NCBI GenBank assembly: GCA_036375165.1
Contig: DASUSI010000001.1
Location: 7,011-71,010 of the forward strand
Direction: 5' to 3'
DNA length: 64,000 nucleotides
Origin: WHSM01 sp036375165
Lineage (GTDB): Bacteria; Actinomycetota; Actinomycetes; Mycobacteriales; Micromonosporaceae
In this document: in pieces, positions 1 to 6,600 of the stretch
Numbering within the stretch: position 1 is the first letter of the stretch
Layout of the letters: every line of letters starts with the position of its first letter
Notes under the pieces: generated by a model
Databases searched by the model: none
What the model was told of the DNA's origin: nothing
What the model saw: only the letters and a program-made list of their open reading frames with translations
Position numbers and translations under genes: made by a program

Positions 1-482
1 GACAGGTCGGTGTACCGCTCCGTGAGTTCGGCCGCGAGGACGGTCGGCATCAGGCTCACTCCGGCGTCCTGCAGCCGCCCGACGTGGTCGGCGAGGCATC
101 GCTGCACCTGTGCCCATTCCATGACGACCCGCAGCCACGTGTCGAGGTCGGCGCTGTCGGTGAGAGTTTCTCCGCCGTCCGGGGTGAGCAGCCAGCCGCG
201 CTCCGGTTCCACCGCGAGCGGTGCCACCACCTGATCGGGCGTCAACTCGGCGAGCAGCGCCACCAACCGGGCTTCGAACGCCTGACCCGGACAGTTCTCT
301 TTGAACCAGAGCACCCCGGCGTCCGTCGGTACCGTGAGCTGGGTGGACCAGAACCGGATCCGCGGCTGATGGAATTCCCCGGTGATTCGCAGCCCGTGGT
401 GTGCCGTGACCGCCCTGACCCACTCGGTCACCTCGGCCCGCCACTCGGCGTTCGCCCAGATCTGGTCGCAGGGCTGCGGCAT
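1..482 (-). CDS. Phosphotransferase-like protein, 3' end outside window
   Basis: An open frame of about 160 codons runs from an ATG at 482 off the left edge of the window, so the C-terminal half and any catalytic loop are missing. The ATG has a GGAG ribosome site 4 nt upstream. The protein begins MPQPCDQIWANAEW and has a pattern of buried beta strands and acidic helices like the N-lobe of aminoglycoside/choline-kinase-type phosphotransferases. That family assignment is tentative because the HxDxxxxN and DxD motifs would lie beyond the edge. It is divergent from the Nudix gene, with 96 bp between the two starts. Confidence 0.7.
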   Translation of the reverse strand, partial: MPQPCDQIWANAEWRAEVTEWVRAVTAHHGLRITGEFHQPRIRFWSTQLTVPTDAGVLWFKENCPGQAFEARLVALLAELTPDQVVAPLAVEPERGWLLTPDGGETLTDSADLDTWLRVVMEWAQVQRCLADHVGRLQDAGVSLMPTVLAAELTERYTDL

Positions 483-539
483 GATCTCCACAGGGATGGA
501 CGGTACGGACCGCGCTGCGACATCGGAACCGGGTTTTGA

Positions 540-558
540 CCGGTCGGCTCGCGACCGG
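540..558. promoter_or_regulatory. Inverted repeat between divergent genes
   Basis: CCGGTCG and CGACCGG form perfect 7-bp arms separated by 5 nt, in the gap between the divergent phosphotransferase-like and Nudix genes. A TTGACC -35-like element overlaps its left edge at about 535-540. It could be an operator or a leader hairpin; only the symmetry is seen directly. Confidence 0.35.
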
Positions 559-578
559 CCGGGTGTGGAGGTGTGTCG

Positions 579-1079
579 ATGGCGGAGCCGGTGGTGGAAC
601 GCGACGTGGTGCGACTTGTGGTGCTCGACGCCGAAGTTCGCATGCTGCTGTTCCACACCCATGACCAGGACCATCCCGAATTCGGAATGTGGTGGGAGTT
701 GCCCGGCGGCGGCATCGACCCGGGCGAGACCTACCTGGAGGCGGCGGTGCGGGAACTGCGGGAGGAGACCGGCATCGTGGTCTGTCCGACGCAGGTCGGC
801 GCGCCGACCTGGCGGCGCACCGCGACGTTCCGCTACCGGCAGGAGCGCCGGCTGCAGCACGAGGTGGTCGTGCCGGTCCGGCTCGCCGGTCCCGGGCCGG
901 ACGTGGACGAGACCGAGCGACTTGAGTACGAGAAGCAGGACTACGTCGGCTTCCGCTGGTGGCTGGTCACCGACGTGACTGGCAGCGCCGAGCGGTTCTA
1001 TCCCGGCCGGCTGCCCAAACTGTTGCCCGGATTCCTACGCGGCGAGCGGATCGACGAACCCTTCGAACGCTGGTCCTGA
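579..1079 (+). CDS. Nudix hydrolase
   Basis: This 166-residue protein should hydrolyse a nucleoside-diphosphate-linked substrate. The full Nudix box is present, with the GGGIDPGE start, the REL helix and the EET motif (pattern Gx5Ex7REUxEExGU) at about residues 44-66. The ATG at 579 is preferred over a GTG at 573 because GGAGG at 567-571 lies 7 nt upstream of it. The length is normal for a single-domain Nudix enzyme; substrate cannot be told. A degraded copy of part of this gene occurs at 6462-6527, on the far side of the accessory region. Confidence 0.9.
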   Translation: MAEPVVERDVVRLVVLDAEVRMLLFHTHDQDHPEFGMWWELPGGGIDPGETYLEAAVRELREETGIVVCPTQVGAPTWRRTATFRYRQERRLQHEVVVPVRLAGPGPDVDETERLEYEKQDYVGFRWWLVTDVTGSAERFYPGRLPKLLPGFLRGERIDEPFERWS

Positions 1080-1139
1080 TCACCCGGCAGCATGACCCCC
1101 ACGCGGCCCGACAGTCGACGCGTGGGACTTCCGCTATGC

Positions 1140-1703
1140 CTAACCTCTTGCCGCAAGCCAGGAAAGTGCCCGCTCAGCGGATGAGTGATGGTTCTTTGGC
1201 ACCTCAGGAAGCCGTTTCGCTATGACCCTGGCGTCAACGAGGCCGACGTCGAGCAGCGCCGCCACGAAATTTTGATCTTTCTCTCGGAAGGCGCACAACT
1301 TCGCGACGCACAGGTCCTCCTTGTCGAGACACCACCCGGTGTACTGAGGCACACCGGAGGGTGCGGCGGTGTTTGCGTTCTGGATCTTGACCAGGCGGTC
1401 GCGCCAGCCACTCGGTAAGACGGCGGTCCCCAAGTCCACCCCGTCAATGCTGAAACCGTGCTGTTCCTCGAACGGCGACCACTCGCCGGCGACACCTTCG
1501 ATCAGGTCAGCGAGTCGAGCGGTCTCGTCGCCGCCGTCACCGAGAGGGAGAACATCGATCTCCATGGACATCGTGGCTTCCGACGGAAGTTCGTCCTCGG
1601 TAAAAGATCCGAGGATGGACTGGGAGCCGACAACGACCACAGCTTCATGTCCGATGATCTGGCACGCCGTCCTGATCGCGTGCTCAAGCTGGTCGCGTCG
1701 CAT
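1140..1703 (-). CDS. Nucleotidyltransferase-fold protein (DUF6036-like), paired with XRE regulator
   Basis: This 187-residue protein has a VVVGSQS segment at residues 23-29 and an EID segment at 48-50. These match the GS and acidic metal-binding motifs of pol-beta-type minimal nucleotidyltransferases such as DUF6036/AbiEii-like proteins. Its ATG overlaps the stop of the upstream XRE gene by 1 nt (TGATG), so the two are translationally coupled. The arrangement of a small XRE regulator followed by an NTase-fold partner is typical of toxin-antitoxin-like loci, where the NTase would be the effector. Which protein is toxic is inference. A longer open frame reaches 1991 but overlaps the regulator, so the coupled start was chosen. 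Confidence 0.75.
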   Translation of the reverse strand: MRRDQLEHAIRTACQIIGHEAVVVVGSQSILGSFTEDELPSEATMSMEIDVLPLGDGGDETARLADLIEGVAGEWSPFEEQHGFSIDGVDLGTAVLPSGWRDRLVKIQNANTAAPSGVPQYTGWCLDKEDLCVAKLCAFREKDQNFVAALLDVGLVDARVIAKRLPEVPKNHHSSAERALSWLAARG

Positions 1704-2221
1704 CAGCTCACCAGCCCCAGGACCTCGGATCGCTCCTGCTGCGAGAGCAGACCACGCATCGGCGAAACCTCGCGCATCTCCACCGAGTCCGTATCGAGCC
1801 CGGTCATCACCCGGTGCAAGTTCGACAGGTCGCCATCCTGGATCAGGCGTTGCCACCGGTCCAGATTTCGCAGGTGGGGCTGCCCACGAGTGCCTTCCCG
1901 CAGGCGCTGCAGGTTTCGCAGCATGATCGGACGCCATTCGCTCAAAGTCTCGCGCGTCAGATGGGTCGAGAGCCGCCGATGAAGTTCCCACGAACGCTTC
2001 AGTGAGCGATCAAGTTCTTGCCTGACTGGACGCCGGATAGTCTCCAAGCGGTAGCCCATGCACGACAGGAGGCGATCGAGCATGTCGTCGCTCAGGGGCC
2101 TTCGTCCCGAGAGGCACTGGCTGATGCTGGGCTGACGCACCCCGCTGACCCGAGACAGCTCGGATTGGGTGGTCCCTGTCTCCAGCATCACCGCACGGAG
2201 AATCTCGCCACGGCTTAGCAT
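1703..2221 (-). CDS. XRE-family helix-turn-helix regulator (antitoxin-like)
   Basis: This is a 172-residue DNA-binding protein. Residues 1-55 form a lambda-repressor-like HTH, with the recognition stretch TQSELSRVSGVRQPSISQCL. The rest is a basic helical domain. The ATG at 2221 lies exactly where transcription should begin from a TATAAT box at 2228-2233, and no Shine-Dalgarno is visible, so the mRNA is probably leaderless. A perfect inverted repeat overlaps the promoter and suggests autorepression. It is coupled to the downstream NTase-fold gene. Confidence 0.85.
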   Translation of the reverse strand: MLSRGEILRAVMLETGTTQSELSRVSGVRQPSISQCLSGRRPLSDDMLDRLLSCMGYRLETIRRPVRQELDRSLKRSWELHRRLSTHLTRETLSEWRPIMLRNLQRLREGTRGQPHLRNLDRWQRLIQDGDLSNLHRVMTGLDTDSVEMREVSPMRGLLSQQERSEVLGLVS

Positions 2222-2227
2222 GAGAGA

Positions 2228-2248
2228 ATTATAGCAAGAACTGCTATA
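2228..2248 (-). promoter_or_regulatory. Promoter and palindromic operator of the XRE/NTase pair
   Basis: Reading the minus strand, TATAAT (2233-2228) ends 6 nt before the ATG of the XRE gene, which places the start of transcription at the start codon. Overlapping it at 2230-2248 is a perfect repeat, TATAGCA, 5-nt spacer, TGCTATA. Binding there would block RNA polymerase. The site also lies upstream of the plus-strand genes at 2273 and 2413, so it may control both directions. A clear -35 box is not seen. Confidence 0.7.
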
Positions 2249-2272
2249 TACGGCCTGACGCCTGACGGTCGA

Positions 2273-2416
2273 GTGGCCGGAGAGACAACGCGGATCGTGG
2301 TCGCCGCAATCGAGACCGGGCGAGGCAACGTATGGCAGGGGACCGCAGCTCAGGTGCTCGATCCCGATGAGATCATCGCCCTGCGCAAGTTGACCGGGTG
2401 CGGGGAGGGGCAGTGA
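2273..2416 (+). CDS. Small hypothetical protein, coupled to ribbon-helix-helix gene
   Basis: An open frame of 47 codons from GTG 2273 ends in a TGA that overlaps the GTG start of the next gene by 3 nt (GTGA, 2413-2416). The frame is open further upstream as well, so the true start is uncertain. The product (start VAGETTRIVVAAIETGRGN) has balanced, protein-like composition, but I recognise no family. It would be transcribed divergently from the XRE gene across the shared operator. Confidence 0.4.
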   Translation: MAGETTRIVVAAIETGRGNVWQGTAAQVLDPDEIIALRKLTGCGEGQ

Positions 2417-2718
2417 GCACACACGAGGACAAGGTGCAGGTCGCGATCGACAGTCTCACCGGATCTCTGGACTTCACCGAGGCCGAGATCGTCGCTCAGC
2501 CCCGCAAGGCCACGGTTCGGTATTCGGTGCAGCTTCCCGGGGGCTTGGCTACTCGGATCGCCGAGATAGCTGAGCAGCGCGGTACTACAGCCTCCGACAT
2601 GCTGCGTGATCTGCTGGTTCTTGGTCTGGCTTCGCTCGGCGAGGACCGGGTGATCACCGTACACACCGCAGACCTGCGGCGCCTCGTCGAACAGTTCGTG
2701 ACCGACAGCGCCGCATAA
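2413..2718 (+). CDS. Ribbon-helix-helix-type small protein
   Basis: This 101-residue protein has a basic strand followed by two helices in its middle (RYSVQLPGGLATRIAEIAEQ, then TTASDMLRDLL), the pattern of MetJ/Arc ribbon-helix-helix DNA-binding antitoxins. The GTG start at 2413 is chosen because it overlaps the previous stop and follows a GGAGG at 2404-2408. An in-frame GTG at 2398 is also possible. No toxin follows, so it may be an orphan antitoxin or accessory DNA-binding protein. Confidence 0.65.
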   Translation: MSTHEDKVQVAIDSLTGSLDFTEAEIVAQPRKATVRYSVQLPGGLATRIAEIAEQRGTTASDMLRDLLVLGLASLGEDRVITVHTADLRRLVEQFVTDSAA

Positions 2719-2749
2719 GGAATTCACGAAGATCACCAGTCACGTCCAT

Positions 2750-2777
2750 CAGGGACGACCACACTCGACAGTCCCTG
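2750..2777 (+). terminator. Hairpin after small RHH gene
   Basis: CAGGGAC (2750-2756) and GTCCCTG (2771-2777) form a perfect 7-bp stem with a 14-nt loop, 32 nt past the stop of the upstream gene. There is no T-tract, so it is only a terminator-like hairpin. The rest of 2719-3019 shows no gene I can support. Confidence 0.35.
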
Positions 2778-3019
2778 CGCAACTCGGTCATCTCTTCACA
2801 TTGGACCCTGCGACGGTAGACCGCTCAGCACTGCGGCGTGCGGGGTTGGACAATCGGCTCATGACGGCTGCTCTGGCCCTGCAACCTCATCGGGGATTGC
2901 CTGAACTGGCGGGCCTCTTCCGACAGCAGGAGATGTGGCGCGTCGAGGCGGCCGGAGGGGCGACCTCATCCGAGACGAAGCGCCGAGGCGATCCCGAATC
3001 TAAGCAAGGAGGACGGCCG

Positions 3020-3280
3020 ATGAACGAGATCACCGACACCGAGCTCGCCACCGCCGAGCCGGCCCTCAGGGGAGCCGGCGCCATGATCTCCGTGCGGCTC
3101 ACCCCGGATCAGGCGCTGTGGCTCGGCCAGCAGGCCGCCGCTACCGGCGGCACCGTCAGCGACGTGCTCCGGTCCCTCATCGACGCGGCCCGCCGGCCCG
3201 CCGGGGACCTGGTAACAGTCAACCCTGACGAACTGCACCGCGCTCTCGACCGCGCGCTCGGCCGCAAACCGGCGGCCTGA
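3020..3280 (+). CDS. Small ribbon-helix-helix-type protein
   Basis: This 86-residue protein resembles the one at 2413 in layout: an ISVRLTPDQALWLGQQAAATG segment begins near residue 29 and is followed by TVSDVLRSLIDAA, a strand-helix-helix pattern. The ATG at 3020 has an excellent AAGGAGGA ribosome site 6 nt upstream, so the longer frame from 2801 is rejected. The C-terminus (VTVNPDELHRALDRAL) also mirrors the end of the 2413 protein (ITVHTADLRRLVEQF), so the two are probably paralogues. No partner toxin is adjacent. Confidence 0.7.
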   Translation: MNEITDTELATAEPALRGAGAMISVRLTPDQALWLGQQAAATGGTVSDVLRSLIDAARRPAGDLVTVNPDELHRALDRALGRKPAA

Positions 3281-3361
3281 CGAACCCGCGCGTGGGTAGC
3301 TGTCCCAGGACCACAAATGAACCACCCGACCCCGTGGTTCCGGGCCGCTGCGACATGCGGT

Positions 3362-3381
3362 GGGCACCATCGTGGTGCGCC
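3362..3381. terminator. Hairpin between convergent genes
   Basis: GGGCACCA (3362-3369), TCG loop and TGGTGC (3373-3378) form a strong stem between the convergent RHH gene and GntR gene. It could stop transcription from either side. No U-tract follows. Confidence 0.4.
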
Positions 3382-3469
3382 CGCGGGCATTGTGCTGAGC
3401 ACTCTTGGAAACGTGTTCCCCGCCCGGTTGGCCAGGCGTGATCGAAGTAGGACTGACTTTCGATGGTGG

Positions 3470-3754
3470 CTACCCGGCGGGCTTGTCCTGGTCGTCGGCC
3501 GGCTTGACGAACACGCCGCGCTGAGGCTTCACCTCCACAAGCCCGCGCTCGACCAACAGGCCGATGGCACGGCGGGCTGTCTTGCGCGCCACGGCGTACT
3601 CCTGACACAGGTGTGTTTCGGACGGGATCAACCGACGGGGTTCCCAGTCGCCGCGCTCGATCCGGGCGGCGAGGATCCCGGCGAGCTGCTCGTACAGGTA
3701 GTCCGCGCCCTGGTCGTCAATCCGGTCGTCGGGCCCGTACGCATCCCAGTTCAT
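3470..3754 (-). CDS. GntR-family winged-helix regulator, DNA-binding domain only
   Basis: This 94-residue protein consists almost wholly of a GntR winged helix: YEQLAGILAARIERGDW, then LIPSETHLCQEYAVARKTARRAIGLLVERGLVEV and a short wing GVFVKP. It lacks the effector-binding domain of full GntR proteins, as is common for small regulators of mobile elements in actinomycetes. It is divergent from the gene at 3839, and the 84-bp gap contains symmetric elements that may be its operators. Confidence 0.85.
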   Translation of the reverse strand: MNWDAYGPDDRIDDQGADYLYEQLAGILAARIERGDWEPRRLIPSETHLCQEYAVARKTARRAIGLLVERGLVEVKPQRGVFVKPADDQDKPAG

Positions 3755-3823
3755 GCCGTTGACCGTACGGGCCGGGATGGTGCGTGACCTGCGGATACAG
3801 GGCTACTTGGGCATGCCTATGCG

Positions 3824-3858
3824 TATCTAAGAAGATATATGAAGGTACAAGAGGGTAC
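3824..3858. promoter_or_regulatory. Candidate operator of the GntR-type regulator
   Basis: TATCT (3824-3828), AAGA, AGATA (3833-3837) is a perfect inverted repeat. It is followed at 3845-3858 by GTAC, six bases, GTAC, a symmetric element of the GT...AC kind used by GntR proteins. Both lie at or over the start of the 3839 gene. The regulator-site link is inference from position and symmetry. Confidence 0.35.
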
Positions 3859-4144
3859 TGTGCGCACGTCCCGGCCTTGGGTGCTCACCCGTGTCTCGGG
3901 GTCGGGTGACCTCCTGCCCTGGTGCCGCCACACCGGGGCAGGACTTCCGGAAGGGGGCACGGTGGAACAGGTCCGCGACGGTGGCAAGGTGATCGGCAGC
4001 GTCGAGTACGTCGGCCGGGATGACGTGTGGCGTGCGCAGTCCATCCACCAGAGCAGGCCGCAGACCTTCCACGACCCGGACGGGGCACGGCAGTGGATAC
4101 GGCAGCTTCACGACGAGGAAACGGGTGGGGGAAAACCTCTCTAA
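3839..4144 (+). CDS. Hypothetical protein beside GntR-type regulator
   Basis: This protein of up to 101 residues has no recognised domain. The ATG at 3839 gives the longest frame, but a GTG at 3860 is equally possible and would place the GTAC repeats upstream of the gene. The middle (VIGSVEYVGRDDVWRAQ) and the C-terminal DGARQWIRQLHD read like a compact alpha/beta domain. It ends 9 nt before the next gene, suggesting co-transcription. Confidence 0.55.
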   Translation: MKVQEGTVRTSRPWVLTRVSGSGDLLPWCRHTGAGLPEGGTVEQVRDGGKVIGSVEYVGRDDVWRAQSIHQSRPQTFHDPDGARQWIRQLHDEETGGGKPL

Positions 4145-4153
4145 GCTAGTGAG

Positions 4154-4933
4154 ATGTCATTCCGGAGGGTCATCGTCTTTGGTGCGGTGCTCGTCGGCGC
4201 TTCCGGTGCATGCCAAGTCCTCGCCGGCATGGACGACAGTCATCGGCGTAGTCCCTGCGCGCTCAAATTTGATAATTCCAGGGACGAACCGGAGCAGATC
4301 CACTTCACTGACAAAGTGACAGCTGTTGACGGTATTGCCAGCACCGGAGTTGTCAACTTCTACAGTGCTGGAAACATTGTCGTTGGTGAGAGCCACACTA
4401 GGTCCAAGCAGTGCGAGACCCTTGCTGAACGGCGGCAACGCTTCTTCTTTGAGTTCCTGAACCACTCGCTCAAGCAGGCAGAGTGGACGTTCCGACTGAG
4501 CATCTGGTTCATGTCAGGTGGAGCAGCGGTAATCCTGACGGGGGCAATCCTGGCGCTCGTGTACGCAGGGAACCCAGATGTCAGTTACCTGCCGTACGTC
4601 ACGGCGCTGACGGGTGCGCTCTTCACGGTCGGCGGCGGTGCATTGGCGGTCCACGCGAGGCGCGCTCGCACTCATGTGACGGAACAGGCCGACCGCCTCG
4701 ACCTGAAGATCGATTTGGATCACAAGCTTGAAACAGCCACGAGCTTCATCGAGCGGGTCAGCGATCCGGTAGCTAAGGACCGAAACATTGACCTGCTCTT
4801 ACCGGCACGCTTGGACAACTCCTCCGCCGTCACCCCAGCCGCCTCACGCAGCGCCCGCAACTCCCCCGCAAGCCGACGGCGTCGAATCAGCGGACTCACC
4901 AACTGGACGTGCGTGCCACTCCCGACCACGTAA
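4154..4933 (+). CDS. Two-helix membrane protein resembling TRADD-N-associated membrane proteins; C-terminus apparently chimeric
   Basis: This 259-residue protein has two predicted membrane helices at about residues 118-140 and 146-168. They are preceded by a charged amphipathic stretch (RRQRFFFEFLNHSLKQAEWTF begins near 94; its core is FFEFLNHSLKQAE) and followed by QADRLDLKIDLDHKLETATSF and DPVAKDRN. This order resembles the bacterial TRADD-N-associated two-transmembrane domain that I associate with NLR-like and signalling conflict proteins; the match is from memory and needs a profile search. The last 45 or so residues are proline/arginine-rich and lie antisense to a fragment of an XRE regulator gene, so the natural C-terminus was probably replaced by a deletion or insertion near 4795. 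Confidence 0.6.
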   Translation: MSFRRVIVFGAVLVGASGACQVLAGMDDSHRRSPCALKFDNSRDEPEQIHFTDKVTAVDGIASTGVVNFYSAGNIVVGESHTRSKQCETLAERRQRFFFEFLNHSLKQAEWTFRLSIWFMSGGAAVILTGAILALVYAGNPDVSYLPYVTALTGALFTVGGGALAVHARRARTHVTEQADRLDLKIDLDHKLETATSFIERVSDPVAKDRNIDLLLPARLDNSSAVTPAASRSARNSPASRRRRISGLTNWTCVPLPTT

Positions 4934-4941
4934 CCCCTCAC
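4795..4941 (-). pseudogene. XRE regulator (DUF5753-type) N-terminal fragment
   Basis: On the minus strand a frame from a GTG near 4941 encodes VQLVSPLIRRRRLAGELRAL followed by REAAGVTAEELSKRAG. This is the hallmark N-terminus of the actinomycete XRE regulators that carry a C-terminal DUF5753 domain. The similarity ends near 4795, where the opposite strand becomes the coding strand of the 4154 gene. The rest of the regulator is missing. Confidence 0.65.
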
Positions 4942-5138
4942 GTCAATGTGCCGATCAATTCACACGCAAGGCTACCGGCACGAGCTGGCAGTCTGGGGAG
5001 AGAAGTCGGCGGGGTGTGCCAGGCGCCATGCGCCAGCGATCCTGCCGTCCAGAACTACGCCGCCCGGCGACACCACCACCGATCTGCCGGGTACGGCGGC
5101 GAGTCGTGAGGTCTGGCGACGAGTAGGTATGCGCGATG

Positions 5139-5156
5139 TATGCTGTATATATGCAG
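5139..5156 (+). promoter_or_regulatory. Leaderless promoter and operator of mazEF
   Basis: TATGCT at 5139-5144 fits a -10 box and ends 6 nt before the ATG at 5151, so transcription would begin at the start codon. A near-perfect palindrome (CTGTATATATGCAG, 5143-5156, one mismatched symmetric pair) overlaps the box and the ATG and is a likely binding site for the antitoxin or the MazEF complex. Confidence 0.55.
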
Positions 5157-5375
5157 ACCAGTATGAGAGTTGATCAGGCTAACCGCGATGCGCTGGCGCG
5201 TATCGCTGCCGAGGAGTTGGGCGGGGTATCTCTCGATGAGGCGTTGCGCATGCTGTTGTTCGAGCACGAGACCATGAGGGCGGTAGCCCGCCTGGAAGCT
5301 GATCCTGAGGCGCTGGCCGACTGGCAGCGAGAGGCCCACGAGTGGGCGGAGCTGGACACGGGGGTCACTGAGTGA
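5151..5375 (+). CDS. Antitoxin of MazEF/PemIK-type pair
   Basis: This 74-residue acidic protein starts MQTSMRVDQANRDALARIA and has a ribbon-helix-helix-like N-terminus with VSLDEALRMLL as the second helix. The acidic C-terminal tail (DWQREAHEWAELDTG) is suitable for wrapping the toxin. An ATG 15 nt upstream at 5136 is possible, but the promoter geometry favours 5151. Its stop overlaps the toxin start by 4 nt (GTGA). Confidence 0.8.
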   Translation: MQTSMRVDQANRDALARIAAEELGGVSLDEALRMLLFEHETMRAVARLEADPEALADWQREAHEWAELDTGVTE

Positions 5376-5728
5376 CCAGGCCCCGCCGGCGGATCACCGT
5401 TGCACCCTGGCAAGTGTGGTGGGTCGATTTCGATCCCCAGGTGGGCCATGAGCAGGCTGGGCGAAGGCCGGCGATTGTCGTCGGCACGGCGTTGGCCTGC
5501 TCCCTACCCAACGGGCTTGCGCTGCTGGTGCCCTACACCAGCACCGACCGCGGACTGCCGATCCAGCCGCCTGTCGTGCTGGCCGGTAGGCCCGGCTTCG
5601 CCCAATGCGACCAGGTCAGAGCGTTGTCCACCGACCGGTTGGTGTCCCGGCACGCCGCTGGGACCATCACCAAGCCGGAACGCCAAGCAATCGCGTTCGC
5701 TCTGCGCTCCCTGATCAACGTGAATTGA
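5372..5728 (+). CDS. mazF: MazF/PemK-family toxin
   Basis: This 118-residue protein should act as a sequence-specific mRNA interferase. It has the family signatures WQVWWVDFDPQVGHEQAGRR (beta hairpin plus the conserved EQxGxRP loop), PAIVVGT, the PYTST strand and DQVRALSTDRL near the C-terminus. The size is normal for MazF. It starts at GTG 5372, overlapping the antitoxin stop, so expression is coupled and antitoxin is made first. Confidence 0.92.
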   Translation: MTRPRRRITVAPWQVWWVDFDPQVGHEQAGRRPAIVVGTALACSLPNGLALLVPYTSTDRGLPIQPPVVLAGRPGFAQCDQVRALSTDRLVSRHAAGTITKPERQAIAFALRSLINVN

Positions 5729-5792
5729 TCAGGGACAGACAGTACGGCACCAGTGTGCTGCCGTTGAGGGAAGCCAGCAGACGGGAGACAAA

Positions 5793-5981
5793 ATGCGAAG
5801 GACTTGGTACAAGTCATCGCGTTCTGGGGGAGCTGACAACTGTGTGGAAGCCCGGCGTGCCGGCGATGGCAGTGTCCAACTCCGCGACTCCAAGGACCCG
5901 GACGGCCCGGTGTTTACCTTCACCCCCAATGAGTGGGAGAGGTTCATCGGCGGCGCCAAGGATGGCGAGTTCGACCTGTAG
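5793..5981 (+). CDS. DUF397 protein
   Basis: This 62-residue protein has the full DUF397 pattern: WYKSSRSG, NCVEARR, VQLRDSKDPDGPVF and FTPNEWERFIGGAKDGEFDL. Such proteins are usually encoded next to XRE-DUF5753 regulators in actinomycetes and are proposed to form a regulator pair with them. Here no intact regulator precedes it; the gene follows mazF by 64 bp. GGGAG lies 5 nt before the ATG. Confidence 0.9.
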   Translation: MRRTWYKSSRSGGADNCVEARRAGDGSVQLRDSKDPDGPVFTFTPNEWERFIGGAKDGEFDL

Positions 5982-6092
5982 CGAGGTGCCCTGTCGGCGA
6001 TCACCCTCACGTGTTGCCGTGTCCGCCTACTGACCGAAGACGCAGGAATGACAGCCAAGGCAGGCTGCCACTCCTGCTTGCTTCTGAAAGAG

Positions 6093-6295
6093 TCACAGGG
6101 TGAACTCGCCGTCTTTCGTACTGCTGATAAAGGCACCCCACTCTTCGTGGGTGAAGACGAGGATGGGGCCGTTGCCGTTGTCCTTGGAGTCGCGGACTCC
6201 AACGGCATTCTCCAGGAACGCTACTTCCACACACTGGCCACCGTTGTCGCCACTGCGGCGACTCTTGTGCCACGTCGCGCTGGTGAGCTGGTCAT
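6093..6295 (-). pseudogene. DUF397 gene with frameshift near its start
   Basis: The minus strand encodes a second DUF397 protein: TWHKSRRSGDNGGQCVEVAF, then VRDSKDNGNGPILVFTHEEW and STKDGEFTL, ending at 6093. In that frame no start codon lies before a stop. The natural ATG at 6295, which overlaps the stop of the upstream regulator fragment (ATGA), is out of frame by two bases. Removing one CG from the GCGCG run at about 6276-6280 would restore MTSSPATWHKSRRSG. The gene is therefore either frameshifted or carries a sequencing error. Confidence 0.75.
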
Positions 6296-6396
6296 AATCC
6301 TGCCTTCAGCTCATCGGCCATGCGGATGATCAAGTCGCGCGACTCGACCTGCCCTGAAGCGGCTGCTTGTAGCCTGCTCCATAACTGAGTGTATTC
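6292..6396 (-). pseudogene. XRE-DUF5753 regulator C-terminal fragment
   Basis: Immediately upstream of the DUF397 remnant a 34-codon frame without a start encodes YTQLWSRLQAAASGQVESRD followed by LIIRMADELKAGL and a stop. This matches the end of DUF5753-type regulators. The frame is closed upstream by a TGA at 6397-6399. Together with the DUF397 remnant it is what is left of a regulator pair. Confidence 0.55.
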
Positions 6397-6461
6397 TCAC
6401 ACAGCATTTGGATTGTCCACAGTCGGCGTCCGCAGTCCTCACATACGCGACGTCTGACGCC

Positions 6462-6527
6462 CAGGTCGGGGAGCCAACCTGGGCCGTACCGCGACGTTCC
6501 GTTACCGGCAGGAGTGCTGGCTGCAGC
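6462..6527 (+). pseudogene. Fragment of a Nudix gene, copy of 792-858
   Basis: The 66 bp beginning CAGGTCGG and ending CTGCAGC align with positions 792-858 inside the intact Nudix gene. The last 40 bp differ at only 3 sites. One base has been lost after TGG, so the frame is broken. Nothing else of the gene is recognisable around it. The fragment marks the right side of the accessory region whose left side is the intact Nudix gene. Confidence 0.8.
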
Positions 6528-6600
6528 CTGCAATGCTATGCCTGAAAATCGCGAAGAGTCGTAACGGTGCCACACCTTAAGGACACCCGGCCACAAACCC

